DNA of 9,172 nucleotides from an uncultured Actinomyces sp. (GTDB lineage Bacteria > Actinomycetota > Actinomycetes > Actinomycetales > Actinomycetaceae): contig CAJZFF010000049.1 in the NCBI GenBank assembly GCA_915069725.1, forward strand, positions 1-9,172. The letters run 5' to 3'. Positions 1 through 7,331 of this stretch are shown here, piece after piece (within the stretch, counting starts at the first letter, position 1; every line of letters begins with the position of its first letter). Under the pieces are notes generated by a model. It searched no databases and was not told where the DNA came from. It was given only the letters and a program-made list of their open reading frames with translations. The position numbers and the translations under genes were made by a program.

Positions 1-197
1 CCGCCGTCGTCATGTGTCAGGGGTGGCGGGGAGCCTCCCGGGTGGCGGCGCATCAGTCGATATGCGGCCGACAGGCGTCCGAGGCATGGCGGTGAGGGGC
101 GCGATCTCGGGCGCGAGCCGCCGGGCCGGGGTCGGCGCAGGACATCAGACCTTGTGCGCTGGCTGAAGGTTGGGCCCCGATGTTCGGCGCCCCGTGG

Positions 198-203
198 CAG
201 GAT
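198..203 (+). promoter_or_regulatory. Possible -10 element of the glmM promoter
   Basis: CAGGAT resembles the TAGGAT-like -10 boxes of high-GC actinobacteria and lies 33 bases before the glmM start codon, so the RNA would have a short leader of about 27 bases. No convincing -35 hexamer sits at 16-18 bp upstream; TTGGGC at 170-175 is too far away. The rest of 1-197 is non-coding as far as I can see. It holds two direct copies of GGGTGGCGG (21-29 and 40-48) of unknown meaning. glmM could equally be read through from a gene before the window. Confidence 0.3.
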
Positions 204-224
204 GGTGCTGTTTCGTCACCCTTC

Positions 225-230
225 AGGAGG
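225..230 (+). promoter_or_regulatory. Shine-Dalgarno site of glmM
   Basis: AGGAGG, a near-perfect complement of the 16S rRNA tail, sits 6 bases before the ATG at 237. It fixes the glmM start there and argues against the upstream in-frame ATG at 180, which has no such site. Confidence 0.85.
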
Positions 231-236
231 ATTTCC

Positions 237-1598
237 ATGGCTCGTCTCTTCGGAACCGACGGCGTACGCGGCCTGGCCAACGACCTGCTCACGCCCACCC
301 TGGCCGTACAGCTCGGTGAGGCCGCGGCCCGCGTCCTGACCAAGGACACGTCCGCCGCACGGAGCTCACGCAGCGGCCGCCCCCGCGCCATCGTGGGCCG
401 CGACACCCGCGCCTCCGGAGAGTTCCTCGACCACGCCATCAGCGCGGGCCTGGCCTCCTCCGGCATCGACGTCACCCGCGTGGGCGTCCTGCCCACCCCA
501 GCGATCGCCCACCTGACGGCCACCCAGGACATCGAGCTGGGCGTCATGATCTCCGCCTCCCACAACCCCTTCCCGGACAACGGCATCAAGTTCATCGCCC
601 GCGGCGGCTACAAGCTCGCCGACGCCGTCGAGGACGAGATCGAGGCCCTTCTGGGCACGGTCAACGACCGTCCCACCGGCGCCGACGTCGGCCGCGTCAT
701 CAAGGGGGAGACCGTCGCCGACCAGAACTACATCAACCACCTCGTCGACTCCGTCGCCACCGACCTGTCCGGGCTGCGCATCGTCGTCGACGCCTCCAAC
801 GGCGCCGCTTCCGTCGTGGGTCCTGCCGCGCTGCGGGCCGCCGGCGCCGAGGTCATCGTCATCAACGCCTCCCCGGACGGCCTCAATATCAACGACAACT
901 GCGGCTCCACCCACCCCGAGCAGCTGCAGAACTACGTCAAAGCGGTCGGGGCGGACATGGGTGTGGCCTACGACGGCGACGCCGACCGCTGCCTGGCCGT
1001 GGACGCCGACGGCAAGCTCGTCGACGGCGATCAGATCATGGGCATGCTCGCCATCGGCATGAAGGCCGACGGCACCCTCGGCTCCGACACACTCGTCGTG
1101 ACCGTCATGAGCAACCTCGGCCTCATCCTGGCCATGCGTGAGCACGGCATCCGCACCGTCCAGACCGGCGTGGGCGACCGCTACGTGCTCGAGCGGATGC
1201 TCCAGGGCGGCTACACCCTGGGCGGCGAGCAGTCCGGGCACGTCATCGACACCCTCCACGCCACCACCGGTGACGGCGTGCTCACCTCCCTGCACGTGGC
1301 CGCGCGCGTCAAGCGCACCGGCAAGACGCTGGCCGAGCTGGCCAGCGTCGTCACCCGCCTGCCCCAGACCCTCATCAACGTCAAGAACGTCGACAAGGGT
1401 GCCGCCAGCACCAACAAGGCCGTGCAGGACGCCGTGGCCTCCGCGGAGAAGGACCTGGGCGAGACCGGCCGGGTCCTGCTGCGCCCCTCGGGCACCGAGC
1501 CGCTCGTGCGCGTCATGGTCGAGGCCGCCACCCAGGAGGAGGCCGACCGCGTGGCCCGCTCCCTGGCCGACACCGTCAAGAACAACCTCAGCCTGTGA
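237..1598 (+). CDS. glmM: Phosphoglucosamine mutase GlmM
   Basis: A 453-aa cytoplasmic enzyme of the alpha-D-phosphohexomutase family. It converts glucosamine-6-phosphate to glucosamine-1-phosphate, the step between GlmS and GlmU on the way to UDP-GlcNAc and peptidoglycan. The sequence opens with MARLFGTDGVRG, typical of GlmM. The active-site loop ISASHNP spans residues 105-111, with the phosphorylated serine expected at Ser108. The metal-binding loop DGDADR is at 246-251, the sugar-specificity loop GGEQSGH at 329-335, and the phosphate-binding loop RPSGTEPLVRV at 416-426. All four domains are present and length is normal for the family. The ATG at 237 is chosen for its AGGAGG site and for matching the family N-terminus. 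As a GlmM it should need activation by phosphorylation of the active serine (family knowledge). A strong stem-loop follows 20 bases after the stop, so it probably ends its own transcript. Confidence 0.97.
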   Translation: MARLFGTDGVRGLANDLLTPTLAVQLGEAAARVLTKDTSAARSSRSGRPRAIVGRDTRASGEFLDHAISAGLASSGIDVTRVGVLPTPAIAHLTATQDIELGVMISASHNPFPDNGIKFIARGGYKLADAVEDEIEALLGTVNDRPTGADVGRVIKGETVADQNYINHLVDSVATDLSGLRIVVDASNGAASVVGPAALRAAGAEVIVINASPDGLNINDNCGSTHPEQLQNYVKAVGADMGVAYDGDADRCLAVDADGKLVDGDQIMGMLAIGMKADGTLGSDTLVVTVMSNLGLILAMREHGIRTVQTGVGDRYVLERMLQGGYTLGGEQSGHVIDTLHATTGDGVLTSLHVAARVKRTGKTLAELASVVTRLPQTLINVKNVDKGAASTNKAVQDAVASAEKDLGETGRVLLRPSGTEPLVRVMVEAATQEEADRVARSLADTVKNNLSL

Positions 1599-1618
1599 GC
1601 TGACGGCGGTTTCCTTCC

Positions 1619-1677
1619 CCGGGGCCGGTCGCGGGCGCAGCCACCAGGACGGTGGCCGGTGTCGCGATCGGCCCCGG
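1619..1677 (+). terminator. Large nested stem-loop after glmM
   Basis: Arms 1619-1633 and 1663-1677 pair over 15 bp, with one G-U wobble (G1628 with T1668). Inside is a second stem, GCCACC at 1640-1645 with GGTGGC at 1651-1656, closing a 5-base loop. It starts 20 bases after the glmM stop. There is no T-run after it, which is common for terminators in high-GC actinobacteria. It also lies only 42 bases before the regulator start, so it may separate the two transcripts or act as an attenuator on read-through into the regulator. Confidence 0.6.
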
Positions 1678-1707
1678 CCTGTGGAGCACCGCCTCACGGC
1701 GATGGGG

Positions 1708-1713
1708 GAGAAT
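1708..1713 (+). promoter_or_regulatory. Possible -10 element of the regulator gene, leaderless layout
   Basis: GAGAAT keeps the A2, A4, A5 and T6 positions of TATAAT and is followed by exactly 6 bases before the GTG at 1720. That is the spacing expected for a leaderless actinobacterial mRNA. The same stretch contains GGGGGAG (1704-1710), a plausible ribosome binding site 9 bases before the GTG, so the two readings compete. No good -35 box is visible. Confidence 0.3.
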
Positions 1714-1719
1714 GGACCC

Positions 1720-4700
1720 GTGACCTCCCCGTACCGCCTGGCTCTCCTGACGGAGCCTCCGACCTGGCAAGGCCGGCCCCTGAACGGAAGGAGCCTTGAC
1801 CTGCTCGCCGTGCTCGCCGGCAGCCAGGACGCCAGGGTGAGCGACGCCGCCCTCATTGAGGCCCTGTGGCCCGACGACGCCCCGGCCCGGCCGCTGCGGG
1901 CGCTTCACGTCGTCGTCTCCCGGCTGCGTGCCGTCGTGGGGGAGGGTGTCGTCGAGCGCAGCGGCGATGGCTACCGACTGGAGCTGGCGGAGGCGGAGGC
2001 TGATGTCCGGGACCTGTCGTATCGGGCGGAGCGCGCCCGAGCCTGCGCCGCCGCCGGCCAGTGGGAGCAGGTCCTCGATCTCACCGACCGACTGCCCCAG
2101 GTGCCCGTTCCCGACGAGGCCGATGACAACGGTGGAGCAGGAGCCGCCCCTATGGCCCTCTTGCGAGAGCGGGCTGCAGCCCTGACCGAGGGGGCCCGCC
2201 GCGACCGGGGGCTCGCCCTGGAGGCCACAGGTGAGCACGAGCGGGCCGCGGATCTGCTGCGTGAGGCCTCCCAGCGTGACGGCGGCGACGAGACCGTCCT
2301 GGCCGCCCTCATGCGCGCCGAGTCCTGGGGGCGCTCACCGGCTGCGGCCCTGGAGATCTATGAGCAGCACCGCCGTCGGCTGCGTGAGCTGGGAGCCGTG
2401 CCCGGTCCGGCCATGCGCGCCGCCCACGAGGCGGTCCTGGCCGCCGAGAGCCCTGTGCGCCACGGCCTGCAGCCCGAGCCCGAGCACTTCCTGGGGCGCG
2501 AGGCGGACGTGACCGGTGTTCTCAAGGCCCTGAGCACCCACCGTCTGGTGACGCTTACCGGCCCCGGCGGGGTCGGCAAGACCACCCTGGCCCAGGTGGT
2601 GGCGGCCCGCAGCCGCCGCCCCGCCGTCTACGTCGTCGCCCTCGCCGAGGTGTCACCCGGAGCCGATCTGGCCAGGGTCGTGCTCGACGCAATCGGAGGC
2701 TCCGCAGTCGTCAACGGTGACCCGCACCGCGATCTGGCCGCCGCCCTCTCCCAGCCCGGAACCGTCCTGGTGCTGGACAACTGCGAGCACCTGGCCGGTG
2801 AGGCGGCCGACCTCATCGGGCCGCTCCTGGTCGCCTGCCCCGACCTGCGCGTCCTGGCGACCTCGCGTCGCCCCCTCGACCTGGCCGCGGAGCACGTCCA
2901 CCGCCTCGATGCCCTCGATGCCGTCTCCTCCGCCGAGCTCTTCCGCGCCCGCGCCTTGGCCGCTCGCCCCGACCAGGTCATCGACGATGACGACTTAGGC
3001 GAGCTCCTGGGGCGGTTGGAGGGCATCCCCCTGGCCATTGAGCTGGCGGCCGCCCGCACCCGCAGCCTGTCGGTCGGCCAGATCGCCGAGCGCCTGCCCG
3101 GTAGACCCGATCTGCTCACCGCTGCCCGCGACGCCCCGGCCCGTCAGCGCACCCTGACAGCGGTCATCGAGTGGTCCTGGAACCTGCTCGACGCCGCCGA
3201 GCGTCGTGCCCTGGCCCGGCTGGCCCTGCTCGCGGACGGCTTCACCCTCGTGCCTGCGGAGGCGCTCATCGGTGCGCAGGCCGCCGACCTCCTCGACGCC
3301 CTGGTCTCCCACTCCCTGCTCGTGGTGCGTGACCACGGCCTGCCCCGTTTCCACATGCTCGTCACCGTCCGCGACTTCGCTCTGGAGCAGCTGTCCGCCT
3401 CCGGCGACGAGGCCGAGGCCCGCGCGGCCCTGCACCAGTGGGCGGTGGACCTGTGCTCCCAGATCCGTTTTCCCATGGAAGCCGGCGACTTCGGCGACGC
3501 CCATCACCCCGAGGCGCGCCGCCACGACCGTCTCTTCCGGCAGGTCGCCCACGATGAGGCCGTCATCCTTCAACAGCTCGACCTGCTTCTGGGCCAGGCC
3601 GACGGCCACGGCTCGGATCGCCTGCCGGCGGAGCTGCGCGACGCGATCTGCCTCATCGGTGCCGCCCTCATGCGCCTGTGGAGCGTCACCTGGAGCTATG
3701 AGCGTATCGCCGACTACGGTACGCGCCTCATCGCTCCCGCTGTCCAACCTGCCCGGGACTCGCGCGGCAATGAGGCAGGCCTGAGCGTCCTGGCCCTGTG
3801 CGTCACCCTCTTCGGGCTCCTGAGCCACGTGCCCGCACAGGTCCGCTCTCTGCTGCCGGCCTCCTTCGATGGTGAGGGGCCGTTCAGCCGGGTCAGGCGC
3901 TTCCTGCGTGCGAGCGACGAGCAGTGGCCCGAGCTGACAGGCGACGCCGACCCCTGGGTCGCCTGGGCGGCGACCCGCTGCCTGGCCGCCCAGCAGGAGG
4001 ACGACGGCGATCCTCAGGCCTCCCTGGAGACCATCGAGGCCCTCCTGGGACGGCTCCATGGCCACGACCTGGCCGGCATTCACCTGCTCGAGCTGCATCT
4101 CCACCGGCTGCAGGTGCTCATGTCCCTGGGGCGCTACAGCCAGGTTGTCGACGCCTGCTCGCGCGCCCAGGTGCTCCTGGAGCGGGTCCTGCCCAGCTGG
4201 GGTGAGTTCTTCCGCACGACACTGCACATGGAGGGGGCCTACTGCGCGGTCTACCTCGATCCGCGCCCCGAGACGGCGAGCAGGCTGCTGGAGAGCCTGG
4301 AACCGGTCGACCTGCCGGGAACCATGCGCTTCATCGCCCGCTCCGTGCGCGGCGAGCTGGAGCTCACCCGCGGGAACGTGCGCACCGCCGCCCTCATCCA
4401 GCGCGTGAGCCTGCGCTACGCCGGGAACTGGCGCTCCATCCTGGGATCGGGCTCCCAGTGGGAGCTCTACATCCTGAGCATGTGTCTGGTCACCGACGTC
4501 GAGCTCAGCCCCGACGACGCCGTCGAGCTCGATGCCGGAGCCATCCGCGCCCGAGCCACCTCCCTGCTGCGTGAGATCCTCTCCGATCCGGCTCCACGGC
4601 AGCGTGACATTCCCACGCTCATGGCTTTCGCGGCAGCCGTCGGCCTGTCCGCCGTGGCTGCTGAGGACGCGGGTTCCGACCGGCGGGCAGTAGGGGCCGA

Positions 4701-4899
4701 GCTGGTCGCCACCGCCCTGGCCGTGGGCACCAACCAGACCTGCCGCCTGCTCTCCCACGACTATCTGCGCAGCCGGACCGAGAGGCTGGACGCCCGGGCG
4801 CTGGCACAGGCCGAGGAGAGGATTCGGTCCCTGGACCGCGGCGGGCTCGTGGCTCACGCAGCCGACCTCGCCGGCCGTCTGGCGGGCGAGGTCGGCTGA
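1720..4899 (+). CDS. AfsR/SARP-type transcriptional regulator with BTAD and NB-ARC ATPase domains
   Basis: A 1059-aa cytoplasmic regulator. Residues 1-95 form an OmpR-type winged helix, with the conserved ALIEALWPDDAP (44-55) and the likely recognition helix LHVVVSRLR (62-70). The N-terminal strand is shorter than in AfsR. A BTAD domain follows (about 98-245). The STAND ATPase module has Walker A GPGGVGKT (281-288), Walker B VLVLDN (349-354), an LATSR sensor (379-383) and GIPLAIELAAAR (435-446). It is followed by a helical winged module containing ALVSHSLLVVRD. Residues 600-1059 look alpha-helical and may be degenerate TPR-like, without a motif I can name. Such proteins bind direct repeats near -35 boxes and switch through nucleotide binding. 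GTG 1720 is chosen over ATG 1702 because GGGGGAG lies before it and the domain starts right after it. Its target is unknown; the convergent drrAB operon is the obvious candidate. The closing codons carry a 12-bp stem-loop. Confidence 0.9.
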   Translation: MTSPYRLALLTEPPTWQGRPLNGRSLDLLAVLAGSQDARVSDAALIEALWPDDAPARPLRALHVVVSRLRAVVGEGVVERSGDGYRLELAEAEADVRDLSYRAERARACAAAGQWEQVLDLTDRLPQVPVPDEADDNGGAGAAPMALLRERAAALTEGARRDRGLALEATGEHERAADLLREASQRDGGDETVLAALMRAESWGRSPAAALEIYEQHRRRLRELGAVPGPAMRAAHEAVLAAESPVRHGLQPEPEHFLGREADVTGVLKALSTHRLVTLTGPGGVGKTTLAQVVAARSRRPAVYVVALAEVSPGADLARVVLDAIGGSAVVNGDPHRDLAAALSQPGTVLVLDNCEHLAGEAADLIGPLLVACPDLRVLATSRRPLDLAAEHVHRLDALDAVSSAELFRARALAARPDQVIDDDDLGELLGRLEGIPLAIELAAARTRSLSVGQIAERLPGRPDLLTAARDAPARQRTLTAVIEWSWNLLDAAERRALARLALLADGFTLVPAEALIGAQAADLLDALVSHSLLVVRDHGLPRFHMLVTVRDFALEQLSASGDEAEARAALHQWAVDLCSQIRFPMEAGDFGDAHHPEARRHDRLFRQVAHDEAVILQQLDLLLGQADGHGSDRLPAELRDAICLIGAALMRLWSVTWSYERIADYGTRLIAPAVQPARDSRGNEAGLSVLALCVTLFGLLSHVPAQVRSLLPASFDGEGPFSRVRRFLRASDEQWPELTGDADPWVAWAATRCLAAQQEDDGDPQASLETIEALLGRLHGHDLAGIHLLELHLHRLQVLMSLGRYSQVVDACSRAQVLLERVLPSWGEFFRTTLHMEGAYCAVYLDPRPETASRLLESLEPVDLPGTMRFIARSVRGELELTRGNVRTAALIQRVSLRYAGNWRSILGSGSQWELYILSMCLVTDVELSPDDAVELDAGAIRARATSLLREILSDPAPRQRDIPTLMAFAAAVGLSAVAAEDAGSDRRAVGAELVATALAVGTNQTCRLLSHDYLRSRTERLDARALAQAEERIRSLDRGGLVAHAADLAGRLAGEVG
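4861..4896. terminator. Stem-loop inside the last codons of the regulator
   Basis: Arms GCCGACCTCGCC (4861-4872) and GGCGAGGTCGGC (4885-4896) are perfect 12-bp inverted repeats. Beyond one G-G mismatch, GCC (4874-4876) pairs with GGC (4881-4883) around the tetraloop GTCT. The right arm ends on the base before the TGA. The stem is symmetrical, so it can form in RNA from either strand, and it lies downstream of drrB on the minus strand. It is probably half of a bidirectional terminator between convergent genes. There is no T-run on either side. Confidence 0.55.
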
Positions 4900-4902
4900 G
4901 TC

Positions 4903-4920
4903 CCTGAGCTGCGGCTCAGG
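4903..4920. terminator. Second convergent stem-loop overlapping the drrB stop
   Basis: CCTGAGC (4903-4909) and GCTCAGG (4914-4920) form a perfect 7-bp stem with loop TGCG. It fills most of the 16-base gap between the convergent stop codons and includes the drrB stop at 4916-4918. Together with the larger stem at 4861-4896 it makes a compact, bidirectional terminator-like element. Confidence 0.5.
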
Positions 4921-5755
4921 CGTTGCGCCGCTGGTAGCGCACGACCGTCAGGGGAGCCATGACGGCCAGGATCAGGAGCGAGCCGATGATCGCGGCCCGC
5001 ACGTCCCCGGCTGAGCCCGCTGTCCCGTCCAGCAGGTACCGGCCGCCGTCGACGATGTGCGAGACCGGGTTGTGGCGCACGAAGGCCTTGAGCCATCCCG
5101 GTAGCGTCGAGGTGGGCACCATGGCGTTGGACAGGAAGGTTAGCGGGAACAGGACGATCACCGTGAAGGAGGTGACCGCCTGGGCCGAGGAGAAGACCGT
5201 CCCCAGGAAGAGGAAGATCCAGGCGATGGCCCAGGCGCAGCCGGCCGCCAGGGCGATGGCGCCCAGCGCCCCGGACCAGCCGTTGACGGGCCGGTAACCC
5301 AGGACGTAGCCGGTGAACACGGTCAACGAGGTGCAGATGAGGTAGCGCAGCATGTCGGAGACCATGGGCCCCAGGACCGGCGCGATACGGGACATCGGCA
5401 TGGTGCGGAAGCGGTCGAAGACGCCCTTGTCCATGTCCTCGCGCAGGTCCACGCCCACGCTCTGGCTCGTGGTCAGTGCGTTGATGATGATGAGGCCCGG
5501 CACGATTGTGGGCAGGTAGGCCTTGACGTCGCCGGCGATGGCGCCGCCGAAGATCTCACCGAACATGACGGTGAACATGATCGGTTGGATGAGGATGTCG
5601 TAGAACTCGCCCGGGTTGCGCACCATGGTGATGAGCGAGCGCCAGGCCATGGCCAGGGTGTCCGGGACCAGCCGCGTCTCGCTGAAGCGGGTCAGGCTCG
5701 GGTGCGAACCGGCGCCAGTCGACATGGTGGGTGCTGTTGCTGCGGGGGAGGTCAT
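4916..5755 (-). CDS. DrrB-type ABC-2 exporter permease
   Basis: A 279-aa integral membrane protein of the ABC-2 family, the membrane half of a DrrAB-like efflux pump. The N-terminus (1-35) is cytoplasmic and low in complexity. Hydrophobic segments suggest six helices at about 52-73, 83-104, 134-155, 163-187, 194-214 and 253-272. The cytoplasmic loop DMDKGVFDRFRTMPMSR (108-124) is the EAA-like coupling region typical of DrrB. The stretch FLSNAMVPTSTLPGWLKAF (207-225), followed by NPVSHIVDGGRYLL (229-242), is the family signature. Length is normal. Its ATG overlaps the stop of the ATPase gene as ATGA, and an AAGGAG site lies 6 bases before it inside that gene, so the two are translationally coupled. 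The substrate is unknown; drug or lipid export are family possibilities. The gene converges on the regulator, 16 bases away. Confidence 0.92.
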   Translation of the reverse strand: MTSPAATAPTMSTGAGSHPSLTRFSETRLVPDTLAMAWRSLITMVRNPGEFYDILIQPIMFTVMFGEIFGGAIAGDVKAYLPTIVPGLIIINALTTSQSVGVDLREDMDKGVFDRFRTMPMSRIAPVLGPMVSDMLRYLICTSLTVFTGYVLGYRPVNGWSGALGAIALAAGCAWAIAWIFLFLGTVFSSAQAVTSFTVIVLFPLTFLSNAMVPTSTLPGWLKAFVRHNPVSHIVDGGRYLLDGTAGSAGDVRAAIIGSLLILAVMAPLTVVRYQRRNA

Positions 5756-6828
5756 GACTGCTCCTTGATATCCGAAGGACGGGCGGATGGGGATGTGGGT
5801 GAGGGCGCCGACGGCGTAGCGGAGTCGGGGGAGGCTGCGTCGTCGGCCCCATGGGGATGGGGCTGGCCGGTGAGGGCCATGAAGACCGAGTCCATGCTGG
5901 GACGATCCACGGAGACGGTCTTGGGGGACAGCCCGGCGTCGCGCAGGGCCACGAGCACCTCGGTGGCCACCGAGGCCTCGCTCAGCGGTGCCTGCAGGTG
6001 GGTGCCCTGGTCGACGGTCGCCGGGGCGTGACCGGTCACCCGCTCGATGATCGCCGCAGTGGCCTCCCGGTCCTCGGGAGTCGCCGGTGTCAGCACGAGG
6101 GAGCTGCTGCCCACCCGGTCCTTGAGCTCATCGGGGGTGCCCTCGGTGATGAGCCGTCCGGCATCGATGATGCCGACCCGGTGAGCCAGACGGTCGGCCT
6201 CCTCCAGGTACTGAGTGGTCAGCAGGATCGTGGAGCCGCCTTCCACCAGGGAGCGGATGACGTCCCACATCTGCTCACGCGTACGCGGGTCCAGACCAGT
6301 GGTGGGCTCGTCGAGGAAGACGAGCGGAGGACGGGAGATGAGCGAGACCGCCAGATCCAGTCGCCGCCGCATCCCACCGGAGTAACCGCTCACCCGCTTG
6401 CCGCCTGCCTCGGTCAGGCTGAAGGCGGCCAGCAGCTCGTCTGCCCGCTCCCGCGCCCGACGCCGGCCAAGGCCCAGCAGGCGCCCGAAGAGGCGCAGGT
6501 TCTCCGAGCCGGTGAGCGTCTCATCGACGCTGGCGTACTGGCCCGTCACCCCGATGAGGCTGCGCACCGCGTGGCGCTCGCGGACGACGTCGTGCCCCAG
6601 GACCATCGCCCGGCCCCGGGTGGGGGCCAGCAGGGTGGTGATCATGCGCAGCGCCGTCGACTTGCCGGCACCGTTGGGGCCGAGCAGGCCGTAGACGATG
6701 CCGGTGGGGATCTCCAGGTCCAGGCGGTCGACGGCGGTGAAGGAGCCGAAGGTGCGGGTCAGGCCATCGGTCCTGATGGCCGGTGTCTCGCCCGGTGAGA
6801 GCGATTCGTTTGCTGTTCGTGTTGCCAT
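5752..6828 (-). CDS. DrrA-type ABC exporter ATP-binding protein
   Basis: A 358-aa cytoplasmic ATPase that powers the adjacent permease. Motifs in order: Walker [10 protein letters not shown] (50-58), Q-loop Gln97 in [11 protein letters not shown], signature SGGMRRRLD (150-158), Walker B LVFLDEP (169-175) and D-loop GLD (178-180). The switch residue, normally His, is Gln206 in TTQYLEEAD, as is usual in the DrrA subfamily. A family-type C-terminal domain (about 235-320) ends in [15 protein letters not shown] Ser/Pro/Ala-rich tail (322-358) looks disordered. ATG 6828 is chosen because the ABC domain begins near residue 17; the frame stays open to 7059, but that part is not ABC-like. No proper ribosome binding site precedes it (GGCGG is only 1 base away), which suggests leaderless translation. 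Just upstream lies a phased set of direct repeats (6852-6910) that probably controls the operon. Confidence 0.93.
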   Translation of the reverse strand: MATRTANESLSPGETPAIRTDGLTRTFGSFTAVDRLDLEIPTGIVYGLLGPNGAGKSTALRMITTLLAPTRGRAMVLGHDVVRERHAVRSLIGVTGQYASVDETLTGSENLRLFGRLLGLGRRRARERADELLAAFSLTEAGGKRVSGYSGGMRRRLDLAVSLISRPPLVFLDEPTTGLDPRTREQMWDVIRSLVEGGSTILLTTQYLEEADRLAHRVGIIDAGRLITEGTPDELKDRVGSSSLVLTPATPEDREATAAIIERVTGHAPATVDQGTHLQAPLSEASVATEVLVALRDAGLSPKTVSVDRPSMDSVFMALTGQPHPHGADDAASPDSATPSAPSPTSPSARPSDIKEQS

Positions 6829-6851
6829 GCCGCCAAGGCTGGACCCCGGCG

Positions 6852-6910
6852 GTTTCACCGCGGCTTCACTGCGACGCCACTCGGTTTCACGCCGTTTCGT
6901 TCCGTTTACG
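6852..6910 (-). promoter_or_regulatory. Phased heptamer direct repeats upstream of drrA, candidate SARP operator
   Basis: On the plus strand the units are GTTTCAC (6852-6858), GCTTCAC (6863-6869), a weaker ACGCCAC (6874-6880), GTTTCAC (6884-6890), GTTTCGT (6894-6900) and GTTTACG (6904-6910). Spacers are 4, 4, 3, 3 and 3 bases, so the period is 11, 11, 10, 10 and 10 bp, one helical turn. Read on the gene strand they are GTGAAAC-like. The nearest unit ends 23 bases before the drrA ATG, where a -10 box and leaderless start would fit, although no strong -10 is visible. SARP proteins bind heptamers with 4-bp spacers (family knowledge). The first five bases of the array's neighbour gene, the fragment at 6887-7255, overlap the distal units. 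Confidence 0.55.
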
Positions 6911-7255
6911 GACCATGCCAGGTAGGTGCTGATCGTGGCGGGTGGCCTTGTCTCGGGCCGCTTCGTAGCTCTCGTAGAAGATGGGCGCAGAGACTCCGTT
7001 GGTCCGGCCCTGCTCGTAGACGGTCCGGCACACGAACAACAGGTCAGCGGTGTTGCCATGCAGCGTCATGATTCGTCGGGTGAGGAGATTCCTGGCGAAC
7101 ATCCGCTTCATGAGGGGTGCGGACACGGCGGTCGGCAGCCGGTAGACGAGCATCTCGCTGCGGTAGCGCCTCAGGTCAATACCGCGTGAGGCCACGATCC
7201 TCGATGCTTCCCGGATCGCCTTGACCACCCGGGTGAGCATCCTGGTAGAGCCCAT
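6887..7255 (-). pseudogene. C-terminal fragment of a ketopantoate reductase (PanE/ApbA)-like gene
   Basis: An open frame of about 122 codons from the ATG at 7255. It resembles the helical C-terminal domain of ketopantoate-reductase family proteins: VKAIREASRIVASRGIDLRRYRSE, then LTRRIMTLHGNTADLLFVC, then YEQGRTNGVSAPIFYESYEA. The N-terminal Rossmann half with its GxGxxG nucleotide-binding motif is missing, and I find it nowhere else in the window. The frame runs open to 7417, but the extra codons 7256-7417 read into the insertion-sequence-like repeat and are not family-like. The likely history is truncation by a mobile element at about 7330, leaving a remnant. The last codons overlap the drrA operator repeats. 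Family assignment is from memory of the pattern. It could still be expressed as a short protein, but no ribosome binding site is evident. Confidence 0.55.
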
Positions 7256-7331
7256 GAGCTGCTCGGCGGCGCGCTGACCTAGGGGCTGGTAGGTCCGCTG
7301 CACCGGACTCTTCGGGGAATCGGCATGTTGG

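Noticed and set aside
180..236. N-terminal extension of glmM to the ATG at 180
   Set aside because: The 19 extra residues do not fit the family N-terminus, and the AGGAGG site points to 237.
366..1856. Long minus-strand open frame of about 496 codons opposite glmM
   Set aside because: It is low in complexity (Gly, Val, Asp, His rich), has no domain and mirrors the third-position GC bias of glmM.
2995..4857. Minus-strand open frame of about 620 codons opposite the regulator
   Set aside because: It is an antisense shadow of a GC-rich gene, with Gly/Gln/Ala-rich composition and no recognisable motif, while the plus frame has clear Walker motifs.
5851..6798. Plus-strand open frame of about 315 codons opposite drrA
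   Set aside because: Its composition is that of an antisense shadow; the minus frame encodes a complete ABC ATPase.
6852..6910. CRISPR-like array
   Set aside because: Units are only 7 bases with 3-4-base spacers; this is an operator-type pattern, not repeats with unique spacers.
6829..7059. N-terminal extension of drrA up to 7059
   Set aside because: The 77 extra residues are not ABC-like and would cover the reductase fragment and operator repeats.
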